Both the position numbers and the translations under genes were made by a program. From Pseudomonadota bacterium (GTDB lineage: Bacteria; BMS3Abin14), in assembly GCA_030636965.1 (NCBI GenBank), contig DAOVVW010000011.1:1-10629 (forward strand): a stretch of DNA of 10,629 nt, written 5' to 3'. Every line of letters starts with the position of its first letter. Position 1 is the stretch's first letter. Below the pieces are notes generated by a model, which saw nothing but the letters and a program-made list of their open reading frames with translations, did no database searches and had not been told where the DNA came from. Below are positions 1-5,507 of the stretch, one piece after another.

Positions 1-91
1 TATCAGTAGGTTTCTCTTCGGGATAACATACTGTCGGTATCTTAGAAGCATCATTTAAATTTGCACTGAAATGTTTAAGTGTAGTTTTCAT
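1..91 (-). CDS. Possible partial ORF overlapping the peptidase end
   Basis: An ATG at 91-89 opens a frame that stays open to the left edge (30 codons, beginning MKTTLKHFSANLND). It overlaps the last 17 nt of the M28 peptidase gene in another frame. An AGGA lies directly against the ATG, which is too close for a normal ribosome binding site. The stretch is more AT-rich than the genes around it. I recognise no family. It could be a translationally coupled downstream gene, or merely chance open frame beyond a truncated peptidase gene. It does not read as the missing M28 C-terminus. Confidence 0.22.
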   Translation of the reverse strand, partial: MKTTLKHFSANLNDASKIPTVCYPEEKPTD

Positions 92-983
92 TCCTGTAAA
101 AGGCCGTATCTGTGACCATTACTGCACTGTATCCCGCCTTCCAGTAACTCCTGTGATCTGAAAGATCGACTCCCGGGATTCTGGACCACCCGTTAAAGGA
201 GTAAGCAGGCAGGTTGCCCGCCCCACGAATGGCTTTTTTTATCTTTCGAACAGGAAGGGCGTCTCGAAAACGTCCGACCACAGCAATAAAGTTCCCCTTC
301 GAGGGATAAAAAGGTCTTAAGATCGGTGTGGGAAAAGACTGCGTGTACGGATCATCGGTGAAGTACCCGATGGACTCTAAAGAGATCATGAACCTGACCC
401 TTGCATTCTGTTCCCTCAGAAGGGATGCGTGAACTGCGCTTCCCATCACTTCTGTTCTGAAGTATGGCGGCTCCTCAATTGGATAGGCCACCAGCTCAAC
501 CTGAAGGGGCAGGTCCTTGTTACCCAGTATTCGCGCCAGCTCTATGAGTCCCGCAACACCGCTTGCATTATCATCAGCGCCAGGCGAATCCCTGGCTGAA
601 TCATAATGGGCGCCTATGACTATCCTTTCCCCCGACTTCGGACCGAAATGAGCCATGATCAGGCTATATCTGTTTCCCCCAATCCCGTAACTGAGTTCCT
701 TTATCGAACCTCCGCTTTCTTTTAATTCTGACCGTATATACTCTCCTGCTTTATTCAGGTTTTCAGGATGTGACGCGTCACGAGGACTCAGGTCCCCTGC
801 AAGTACTTCTACGTGCTTTTTCAACCGGTGCGGATCTATTTTGACAGGGTTTTTCTGTGACACACCAGCCCTGAACAGCGGCTGTGTCGTCAAAAACCAG
901 AGCAACACTGCCACAGAAACCCAGATTAGCGGCACCAGCATTCGGTTGAGAATAGATTCTTTTTTACTTTCTTTTACTTCCAC
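75..983 (-). CDS. Membrane-anchored M28 family zinc aminopeptidase, C-terminally truncated
   Basis: This is a 302-residue protein of the M28 (aminopeptidase Y/Iap-like) dinuclear zinc peptidases, which remove N-terminal residues from peptides outside the cytoplasm. A short charged N-terminus is followed by one hydrophobic segment (about 17-31), so the catalytic domain is probably periplasmic and anchored. Seen motifs are the GAHYDS segment with H126 and D128, GADDNASG with bridging D137, the catalytic E170-E171 pair in YPIEEPPY, and SLESIGYF with E203. The family then has TDTAFYRNP.YH..DT, where His is the last zinc ligand. Here the frame reads TDTAFYRNENYT and stops (TAA, 77-75), so that His and the following 30-40 residues are absent. 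The start is GTG at 983; the Shine-Dalgarno sequence is poor and the ATG at residue 15 is a less likely alternative. It is transcribed away from the phosphoesterase. Family assignment is firm; activity is doubtful. Confidence 0.9.
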   Translation of the reverse strand: MEVKESKKESILNRMLVPLIWVSVAVLLWFLTTQPLFRAGVSQKNPVKIDPHRLKKHVEVLAGDLSPRDASHPENLNKAGEYIRSELKESGGSIKELSYGIGGNRYSLIMAHFGPKSGERIVIGAHYDSARDSPGADDNASGVAGLIELARILGNKDLPLQVELVAYPIEEPPYFRTEVMGSAVHASLLREQNARVRFMISLESIGYFTDDPYTQSFPTPILRPFYPSKGNFIAVVGRFRDALPVRKIKKAIRGAGNLPAYSFNGWSRIPGVDLSDHRSYWKAGYSAVMVTDTAFYRNENYT

Positions 984-1066
984 AATCGTTTACCAATTCT
1001 GGATTCAGTTTGTTTTTTATTTTCCAAGAACCCGATTCTGGCATCTTTCAAACATATAGCACCTAT

Positions 1067-1100
1067 CAGTAATCACATCAAAACATCCTTGTGATTAGTG
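1067..1100. repeat. Intergenic hairpin
   Basis: The arms at 1067-1077 and 1090-1100 (TGTGATTAGTG on the right) are complementary at 10 of 11 positions around a 12-nt loop. The hairpin lies between the divergent peptidase and phosphoesterase genes. There is no T-run, so it is not an obvious terminator. A protein-binding palindrome or part of a dispersed repeat are both possible. Confidence 0.55.
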
Positions 1101-1124
1101 ATTGGAATCCGTGATGTGTGATGG
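1091..1124. repeat. Period-7 quasi-repeat array (GTGATTA type)
   Basis: The stretch reads as 7-nt units GTGATTA, GTGATTG, a 6-nt GAATCC, GTGATGT, GTGATGG. It is the first of several heptad arrays in this window and merges into the left arm of the long palindrome that follows. It shows no codon structure. Confidence 0.6.
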
Positions 1125-1238
1125 GTAAAAATTGGCTCTGGGCGCTTATTTCGTCCAACGTCCAATGTCCAACGTCCAACGTAGATCTTGGATCTTGGAC
1201 GAAATAAGCGCCCAGAGCCTTTTAAATTACCCATCACA
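1117..1238. repeat. Long interrupted palindrome enclosing heptad repeats
   Basis: The arms 1134-1158 and 1195-1219 are a perfect 25-nt inverted repeat (the outer end reads GGCTCTGGGCGC). After a short unpaired stretch, a second perfect 12-nt pair follows outside (1117-1128 with 1227-1238, TGTGATGGGTAA). The loop holds four 7-nt units CGTCCAA, CGTCCAA, TGTCCAA, CGTCCAA (1152-1179) and two units GATCTTG (1184-1197). A TTG-initiated extension of the phosphoesterase frame would run through this element, but repeat sequence and a good downstream start argue against it being coding. It may be a small non-autonomous (MITE/REP-like) element or a cruciform-forming site. Confidence 0.8.
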
Positions 1239-1278
1239 ATCTATTACAACCCCGTCAATTATAAGGTATAAGGAAATT

Positions 1279-2127
1279 ATGAGCCGGAAATTCTGGGCAA
1301 CCCTCCTGATACCGATCGTTATCCTGACCACCTCCATCTATGGATCGTCATCCGCCGACTGGAGCGATCTGCCCGCTTACCTCGACGGCGGGATCGCCGT
1401 ATATGGAGACAGCAGAACAGGCCACAGCGCCCATGAGAGAATAATGGAGGGCATCGCATCCATAACACCCGTTGCGGTTTTTCACACCGGCGACCTTGTT
1501 GGAAACGGCAACAACTCGAAGGATTGGAAGACCTTTAACAGGATCAAGTCTAAACTTCCATCCGGAACACTTTTTTATCCTGCCCTCGGGAATCATGAGA
1601 AGGAATCGCCTCTTTACTTTAACAATTTTACTCTTCCAGGAAACGAACGATGGTACTCGGTGGAAATATCAGGTGTCCATTTTACGATACTTGATTCGGG
1701 TACAGATCTTTCACCGAACTCAACACAGTACCAGTGGCTTGAAAACGACCTCTCTTCAGTTGGATCAGGTATTAACTTCATTGCGGTACTCTTTCACTAT
1801 CCACCGTACAGCACAGGACGACACGGGGAGGACCCAAAGAGACTTCGAAGCAAGATCGTGCCCCTTTTCAAACAGTACGGTGTGGACCTTGTATTTAGCG
1901 GGCACGACCACAATTACGAAAGACTGCTGGTAAACGGCACTCAGTACATAGTCACGGGAGGAGGAGGCGCTCCTCTGCGCAGGCAGGCAAGAAACAGCCC
2001 GTACAGCCTTGTCTTCAAGAAAGCCCATCACTTCTGTGTCATCTATTTCACAGGTAACGGCAATCTTACCGTGGATGTCTGGGACTGGGCAGCCAAACTT
2101 ATCGATCATTTTGAGGTAGCGCCCTAG
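1279..2127 (+). CDS. Secreted calcineurin-like metallophosphoesterase
   Basis: From ATG 1279 this is a 282-residue protein with an N-terminal Sec signal (about residues 1-26: basic SRK, hydrophobic core, likely cut after SSA), so it should act in the periplasm or outside. Metallophosphoesterase motifs appear in order: GDSRTG (D44), HTGD (D72), GNHE (N105, H106), FHYPPY (H173) and GHDHNYER (H209, D210, H211). The last is typical of purple-acid-phosphatase-like members, which bind two metals and hydrolyse phosphoesters; substrate cannot be told. The first motif has Arg (D-S-R) where many calcineurin-like enzymes have His (D-x-H). I chose 1279 because AAGGA precedes it by 4-5 nt, a signal peptide follows directly, and the upstream in-frame stretch from TTG 1132 is palindromic repeat. 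The stop is TAG. The nearest neighbour upstream is divergent, so it has its own promoter, not confidently seen. Confidence 0.9.
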   Translation: MSRKFWATLLIPIVILTTSIYGSSSADWSDLPAYLDGGIAVYGDSRTGHSAHERIMEGIASITPVAVFHTGDLVGNGNNSKDWKTFNRIKSKLPSGTLFYPALGNHEKESPLYFNNFTLPGNERWYSVEISGVHFTILDSGTDLSPNSTQYQWLENDLSSVGSGINFIAVLFHYPPYSTGRHGEDPKRLRSKIVPLFKQYGVDLVFSGHDHNYERLLVNGTQYIVTGGGGAPLRRQARNSPYSLVFKKAHHFCVIYFTGNGNLTVDVWDWAAKLIDHFEVAP

Positions 2128-2143
2128 AGATCAATTGGAATCA

Positions 2144-2227
2144 GAGCATTGGAAATTAGAGCATTAGAAATTGGAAATTTCAATTCTCGAACAACTGAGC
2201 ACTAACAACCAACTACAAACAACATAA
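2144..2227. repeat. Two period-7 quasi-repeat arrays
   Basis: In the gap after the phosphoesterase, 2144-2179 reads GAGCATT, GGAAATT, one extra A, GAGCATT, AGAAATT, GGAAATT. A second array at 2200-2227 reads CACTAAC, AACCAAC, TACAAAC, AACATAA. Both keep a 7-nt step while the unit drifts. The GAGCATT/GGAAATT units are the reverse complement of the AATGCTC/AATTTCC units found at 4768-4810 and 8792-8819. No gene is visible in 2128-2325. Confidence 0.6.
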
Positions 2228-2232
2228 TCACA

Positions 2233-2279
2233 CCAGTTCATATCACAACTGGCTTTCAGGATAAAAAAACGTATATAAT
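2233..2279 (+). promoter_or_regulatory. Possible promoter and palindrome before the response regulator
   Basis: A perfect TATAAT at 2274-2279 lies 46 nt before the response-regulator start. No convincing -35 is seen at 16-18 nt upstream (nearest TGGCTT). A 6-nt palindrome CCAGTT/AACTGG (2233-2238, 2247-2252) sits just upstream and could be an operator. The call rests on the -10 match alone. Confidence 0.35.
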
Positions 2280-2325
2280 TAAGACAATTAGGTATTTTTC
2301 TACCAAAAACGGGCCCTATTAAGAA

Positions 2326-3231
2326 ATGTCCTGGAAACCGCTGATCCATATTATTTCTCCCGATGCCGATGAAAGAGGCACACTGCGCGCCCAGCTCCTC
2401 GGAGCGGATTACAATGTCCTTGTGGCACATGATCCGGGTGAGGCTATAGATAAGCTCAAGGAAGGAACACCCCATCTCATCGTCATCGATCAGGAGCAGG
2501 CCGACGCAGATTCGGCCGATTTCGCCGCCCTGGTGCACCACCTGGAAGGAGCCTCTCCCCTCCCCTATCTGCTTCTGATGGACAATAACAGCGCGGGTAC
2601 AGTCCCGCTCTCACTCAGAGAGGGCCTGGACGACACCCTGATGCGGCCCGTCAACACCCTGGAACTGCTGGCACGGGTAAGATCGCTCCTTCGCAACCGC
2701 CAGCTTCTGGGTCAGATCCGGATCCAGGAGATGTTTCTCCGCCAGAAGAAACTCGAGCCCTACGTTCCCGAAATACTTCAACCCACGGTTCTCCTGGTGG
2801 AAGACGAGGCAGCTCAGCTCCAGAAGATCGGGGATCTTATCAGCAAAATCCCGTGCATGGTTATTAAAGCCCAGTCTTCCTCTGAAGCTCTTCAACACAT
2901 CAAAGATGACCCCCCTCAGCTGGTCATCATAGACTTCCTCTTTCCGGACCAGGACGGCCTCGAGCTTTGCCGATATCTTAAGCGGCTCGCAGATACAAGG
3001 ACAATACCTCTTCTCATGCTCACATCAATGCCGGAGCTTGATAACCGTATAGTGGGGATGGATGCGGGTCCTGATGACTATCTTGTCAAACCCGTAAACC
3101 CAGTAGAAGTGATCACGCGAGTTCGCCGCCTCCTTGCCAGGCAGGCCGGTCATATGAGGCTTTCAGGGAATATGCAGATCCTGAACAATATAGGCCTGAC
3201 TGATCAGGAGACCGGTATTCCCGGGGATTAG
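2326..3231 (+). CDS. Dual-REC response regulator, N-terminal part of an HD-GYP protein split by TAG
   Basis: This ORF gives 301 residues. REC1 (about 5-122) keeps the phosphoacceptor-like D55 (LIVIDQEQ), but the conserved Lys is Arg (R107 in LMRPVN), so it is probably degenerate. REC2 (about 153-271) is complete: acidic pocket E159-D160-E161, phosphoacceptor D203 (IIDFLFPDQDG), T223 and K245 (LVKPV). From residue 291 the sequence LTDQETGIPGD starts a GGDEF-type domain (compare LTD..TGL.NRR) and is then cut by TAG at 3229-3231. The frame beyond the TAG stays open and continues the same domain into the HD-GYP ORF. The ribosome binding site is weak (AAGA close to ATG). If TAG stops translation, the product is a two-REC protein without output; if it is read through or is an error, this is the sensor part of a protein of about 739 residues. 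Confidence 0.85.
   Translation: MSWKPLIHIISPDADERGTLRAQLLGADYNVLVAHDPGEAIDKLKEGTPHLIVIDQEQADADSADFAALVHHLEGASPLPYLLLMDNNSAGTVPLSLREGLDDTLMRPVNTLELLARVRSLLRNRQLLGQIRIQEMFLRQKKLEPYVPEILQPTVLLVEDEAAQLQKIGDLISKIPCMVIKAQSSSEALQHIKDDPPQLVIIDFLFPDQDGLELCRYLKRLADTRTIPLLMLTSMPELDNRIVGMDAGPDDYLVKPVNPVEVITRVRRLLARQAGHMRLSGNMQILNNIGLTDQETGIPGD
3229..3231 (+). other. In-frame TAG interrupting a GGDEF-like domain
   Basis: The frame of 2326-3231 and that of 3304-4545 are identical. The 24 codons between them are open and read FFRFSYPELIRWSQRAQLPF..., which fits the usual sequence after TGI.NR in GGDEF domains. One codon therefore separates two halves of one domain. TAG also serves as a normal stop at 2125-2127 and 8730-8732, so general reassignment is unlikely. 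A nonsense mutation, sequence error or local readthrough remain. Confidence 0.8.
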
Positions 3232-3303
3232 TTCTTCCGTTTCTCTTATCCGGAGCTCATTCGATGGTCCCAGAGAGCCCAACTTCCCTTTACGATCGTA
3301 AGA

Positions 3304-4545
3304 ATGCGCCTTGCCACAAAGGAAAACTTCTATCGGCTGGCCACAACGGTACACTCGACCCTGAGAAACTTCGACATGATCTTCGTGACCGGTGAAGCGG
3401 ACCTATCTCTCATCCTGCCTGAAACTCAATCAGATCAAGCCCAGATCGCCCTCTCACGGATCCTGTCCAGGGCAGAGGTAAACGGTGTCCCGCCATGGGA
3501 GGTTCGATCCGCAATGGTTTCAGTGGGCGAAGAAGGCTGGGATTCGGGAGAGATCAGGAAGAAACTCAAGATCGGCAAGATGGAAGACGGCACCATGGCC
3601 GACTTTGATGCAGACGGTGACAATCGTATCCTGGTAGTCGGCGACAAGAGTGGGGTCAACCTGGTTCAGCTACTCAAGGAAGAGGGTTTTTCAAATGCGG
3701 AGGCTTTCGTTTTCGAGGGTGACAAACTGCCCGACATACTTAACGCCAACGCTGTTATTATCCAGGGTGATCTGGACAAAATCCCCGACCTTGCCCATCA
3801 GCTGCTGCCCGCTCTTCCCGACCCGTCTACTCCCATTATCGTTCAGTATTCGGAAAGGTCAGAGGACTCCGATCTCACCGCTCTGCCGGAATCAGCGGAC
3901 TATATCCCTCCAGGTGCCAGTAACGACTACCTTATTCACAGGCTCCGCAGATCCCTGGACATGGTGCAGGCCCAGTCCGATGCAAAAGAAGTAGAGAGCT
4001 TCATCCTTCGGCTGATTCGTCTTATGGAGGAAGGAGACTCCGACGTTCTTGGTCATTCACAACAGGTAGCTATCTGGGCAGTCAGGCTTGGAGGGCGTAT
4101 GGGACTGTCCCCGGAGGAGATAGAAGCGCTGAAGTGGGGAGGTCTCCTGCACGATATCGGCAAGCTGTTCCTCCCCGGAAAGATACTGTCCAAGAGCAGG
4201 ATGCTGACAGCCGAGGAGTTTGCCATCACCAAATCCCACCCCCGGTTGGGATTCGACCTCTGTAACGGTATCGGCATCCTTGAACCGGCACTTCCGATAA
4301 TCAAGTACCACCACGAGAGGATGGACGGTAAGGGATATCCAGAGGGCCTGAGGGGTGACAAGATACCGCTCCTTGCCCGCATTATTGCCGTTCCAGACGT
4401 TTTCGACACTCTTATTCGCAGGCGGCCCTATCGACCGGCATTCCCGGTGGAGGAGGCTTCAAAAATAGTTATGTCGGAGGCGGAAAAGGGCATGTGGGAC
4501 ATCAACATCGCAAAGCAGTTTCTCGAAATGATACAAAGAAAATGA
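3304..4545 (+). CDS. HD-GYP cyclic di-GMP phosphodiesterase, C-terminal part of the split regulator
   Basis: This is a 413-residue ORF from ATG 3304, which has no credible ribosome binding site; coding continuity starts already at 3232. Residues 1-78 complete a degenerate GGDEF domain: the signature position reads FVTGEADLSLILPET instead of GG(D/E)EF, so no cyclase activity is expected. Residues 108-222 look like a third, receiver-like fold (RILVVGDK...VIIQGDLD) without an evident phosphoacceptor Asp. The HD-GYP domain (about 228-405) is well kept: H251, HDIGK (H283, D284, K287), SHP (H312), KYHHE (H336, H337, E338), DGKGYP (341-346) and PDVFDTL (D365) before RPYR. HD-GYP enzymes hydrolyse cyclic di-GMP to pGpG and GMP. 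It should be cytoplasmic and, joined to the REC domains, controlled by a histidine kinase not in this window. It ends with TGA. Confidence 0.88.
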   Translation: MRLATKENFYRLATTVHSTLRNFDMIFVTGEADLSLILPETQSDQAQIALSRILSRAEVNGVPPWEVRSAMVSVGEEGWDSGEIRKKLKIGKMEDGTMADFDADGDNRILVVGDKSGVNLVQLLKEEGFSNAEAFVFEGDKLPDILNANAVIIQGDLDKIPDLAHQLLPALPDPSTPIIVQYSERSEDSDLTALPESADYIPPGASNDYLIHRLRRSLDMVQAQSDAKEVESFILRLIRLMEEGDSDVLGHSQQVAIWAVRLGGRMGLSPEEIEALKWGGLLHDIGKLFLPGKILSKSRMLTAEEFAITKSHPRLGFDLCNGIGILEPALPIIKYHHERMDGKGYPEGLRGDKIPLLARIIAVPDVFDTLIRRRPYRPAFPVEEASKIVMSEAEKGMWDINIAKQFLEMIQRK

Positions 4546-4552
4546 TTGTGCT

Positions 4553-4573
4553 GTGGGCAGTGGGCTATGGGCT
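4553..4573. repeat. Short period-7 array (GTGGGCT type)
   Basis: Three units, GTGGGCA, GTGGGCT and ATGGGCT, follow directly after the HD-GYP stop codon and are trailed by an A-run. This is another heptad family, unrelated in sequence to the others but with the same 7-nt step. Confidence 0.5.
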
Positions 4574-4598
4574 AAAAAACAGCACCACAACCTTACAT

Positions 4599-4697
4599 CT
4601 TCCTCTCCCCTGGTGGCCTTTCGACAGGCTCAAGGTCCTGAGCAACGCCGAAGGAGAGAGGAAGCCTGCCGTTGTTGAAAAACTTTGAACGGCAGGC
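4599..4697. repeat. Compound hairpin element downstream of the HD-GYP gene
   Basis: Outer arms 4599-4609 and 4654-4664 pair at 10 of 11 positions and enclose TTCGACAGGCTCAAGGTCCT, a motif resembling dispersed intergenic repeats common in many bacterial genomes. Immediately after comes a perfect 10-bp stem, GCCTGCCGTT at 4664-4673 with 4688-4697, around a 14-nt loop. Neither stem is followed by a T-run, so intrinsic termination is not obvious. A frame open across 4494-4688 overlaps the end of the HD-GYP gene and the repeat, and is not a gene. Confidence 0.65.
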
Positions 4698-4733
4698 GAG
4701 GAGAGGGGGATATCCTACCACCCTCCCCTTAAT

Positions 4734-4754
4734 CCCCTCCCATCAAGGGAGGGG
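4734..4754. repeat. GC-rich hairpin (CCCCTCCC/GGGAGGGG)
   Basis: A perfect 8-bp stem (4734-4741 with 4747-4754) closes a 5-nt loop ATCAA and is preceded by CCCTCCCCTTAAT. It resembles widespread intergenic hairpin repeats. No T-run follows on the plus strand (GAGAGAAAG), so it is not called a terminator. Confidence 0.6.
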
Positions 4755-4767
4755 TGAGAGAAAGTAA

Positions 4768-4810
4768 TCCAATTTCCAATGCTCTAATTTCTAATGTTCT
4801 AATGCTCTAT
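4768..4810. repeat. Period-7 array directly upstream of a Pho-box-like site
   Basis: The units are TCCAATT, TCCAATG, CTCTAAT, TTCTAAT, an 8-nt GTTCTAAT and GCTCTAT. The same order of array followed by the 22-bp site recurs before 8893, where the array end (TCTAATGTTCTATT) closely matches this one. Confidence 0.65.
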
Positions 4811-4814
4811 AAAT

Positions 4815-4836
4815 AACTGTAACCTATCTGTAACCT
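4815..4836 (+). promoter_or_regulatory. Pho-box-like direct repeat, copy 1
   Basis: CTGTAAC-CTAT-CTGTAAC (4817-4834) is two 7-nt half sites with an 11-bp step, the geometry bound by PhoB/OmpR-family regulators (PhoB box CTGTCAT-N4-CTGTCAT; Bacillus PhoP TTAACA-like repeats read on the other strand). A weak -10-like CAATAT at 4845-4850 begins 10 nt downstream, the spacing seen where such a box replaces the -35. The 22 bp recur exactly at 8893-8914, each time upstream of a small gene. Family of the binding protein is inference; the repeat is directly seen. Confidence 0.6.
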
Positions 4837-4899
4837 CTGAAGATCAATATTGTCCGCAGATCAAGAGGATCTTGCTGAATTTTCAAAGTGAGGTGAAAA

Positions 4900-5094
4900 T
4901 TGGACTGCTATATTGTGAGGATTTACAGACGTACTGAGCATGATCCCCGCCAGATAGTGGGAACAGTGGAAGATGTGGATAAAGAGGAGTCAAAAACCTT
5001 CAGGCATATTGACGACCTTGTAAAGGTTTTCTGTTTTCCGGACTTTTCTTCCATCGAACCGGATATGGACCCTCAGCCGACAGAAAATGGCTAA
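4900..5094 (+). CDS. Small conserved-looking hypothetical protein (64 aa)
   Basis: This 64-residue protein starts with TTG at 4900, 5 nt after a good AGGTG ribosome binding site. It begins MDCYIVRIYRR, continues with a segment rich in acid and basic residues (VGTVEDVDKEESKTFRHIDDLV) and ends in an acidic, proline-containing tail. It has no signal peptide, membrane segment or Cys pair. The opening resembles small proteins I associate with deltaproteobacterial genomes (M.CYIVRIYRR ... DLGGVVE), but I know of no function. The 63-nt leader after the Pho-box-like site makes regulation by that site plausible. It stands alone, with 354 bp upstream and 413 bp downstream free of genes. Confidence 0.7.
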   Translation: MDCYIVRIYRRTEHDPRQIVGTVEDVDKEESKTFRHIDDLVKVFCFPDFSSIEPDMDPQPTENG

Positions 5095-5124
5095 AAAGTT
5101 TACTAAACAATGGTCCAAAATCAA

Positions 5125-5238
5125 CGCGCCCATTGAAGGGCGCCCAAATCAATGACTTGCAACGCAAGTTAAAATATCATCATCGCGCCCGTGCATGGGT
5201 GCCCGAATCCATAACATAAAACGATAGTTACGGATTCG
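5125..5238. repeat. Two related hairpin units about 59 nt apart
   Basis: Unit 1 has GCGCCC/GGGCGC (5126-5131, 5138-5143) followed by ACTTGC-AAC-GCAAGT (5155-5169). Unit 2, 59 nt later, has GCGCCC/GGGTGC (5185-5190, 5197-5202) followed by an 11-bp stem with one mismatch (5204-5214 with 5228-5238). The first hairpin of each unit shares CGCGCCC-N6-GGGYGCCC and then RAATC, so the units look like diverged copies. No coding potential is seen; the open frame on the minus strand here is fully inside these hairpins. Confidence 0.65.
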
Positions 5239-5390
5239 TGAGGAAAGGGAAAACGACGTTTTTCCCTTTCCGTGGAGTGAAAAGCTGCTTACAGACTTTT
5301 CACGACAAATAACAACAATCCGTGCGGAAAGTGAAAATAACACTTTTCACTTTCCGCGGAGTAAAAAGCCACGGATGGACTTTTTACGAC
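5234..5390. repeat. Tandem 73-nt double-hairpin repeat with compensatory changes
   Basis: Copies at 5234-5306 and 5318-5390 align without gaps. Each forms a long stem (5242-5253 with 5260-5271; 5324-5337 with 5344-5357) and a second 8-bp stem (GTGAAAAG at 5277-5284 with 5296-5303; GTAAAAAG at 5361-5368 with 5380-5387). Differences between copies keep pairing: 5248 G with 5265 C becomes 5332 T with 5349 A, and 5279 G with 5301 C becomes 5363 A with 5385 T. The structure, on DNA or RNA, therefore seems to be selected or to arise from a structured mobile repeat. It lies in the 413-bp gap upstream of the BTAD regulator; no T-runs follow the stems. Confidence 0.8.
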
Positions 5391-5405
5391 CCTAACAATG
5401 TCCGA

Positions 5406-5435
5406 ATTACATTTGTCTTTTCTATCTGGTATTAT
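5406..5435 (+). promoter_or_regulatory. Possible promoter of the BTAD regulator
   Basis: ATTACA (5406-5411) and TATTAT (5430-5435) are 18 nt apart and match sigma-70 consensus at 4 and 5 of 6 positions. They lie about 70 nt before the GTG start and just after the hairpin block. This is the best candidate in the gap, but AT-rich matches of this quality occur by chance. Confidence 0.35.
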
Positions 5436-5507
5436 AAATTGCACGTTCCGTATCGGGTTCCAATGACGGTGCTACCGGAGGGGGGATGAATTCCGGGGGG
5501 TTTTCGG

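Noticed and set aside
1091..1197. CRISPR array
   Set aside because: The units are 7 nt with no spacers, too short and too regular for CRISPR repeats; no cas genes are present.
1132..1278. N-terminal extension of the phosphoesterase from TTG 1132
   Set aside because: The extension is the palindrome and heptad repeats, whereas ATG 1279 has AAGGA upstream and begins a proper signal peptide.
4494..4688. 64-codon plus-strand frame after the HD-GYP domain
   Set aside because: It overlaps the real gene end in another frame and runs through hairpin repeats; no ribosome binding site and no family.
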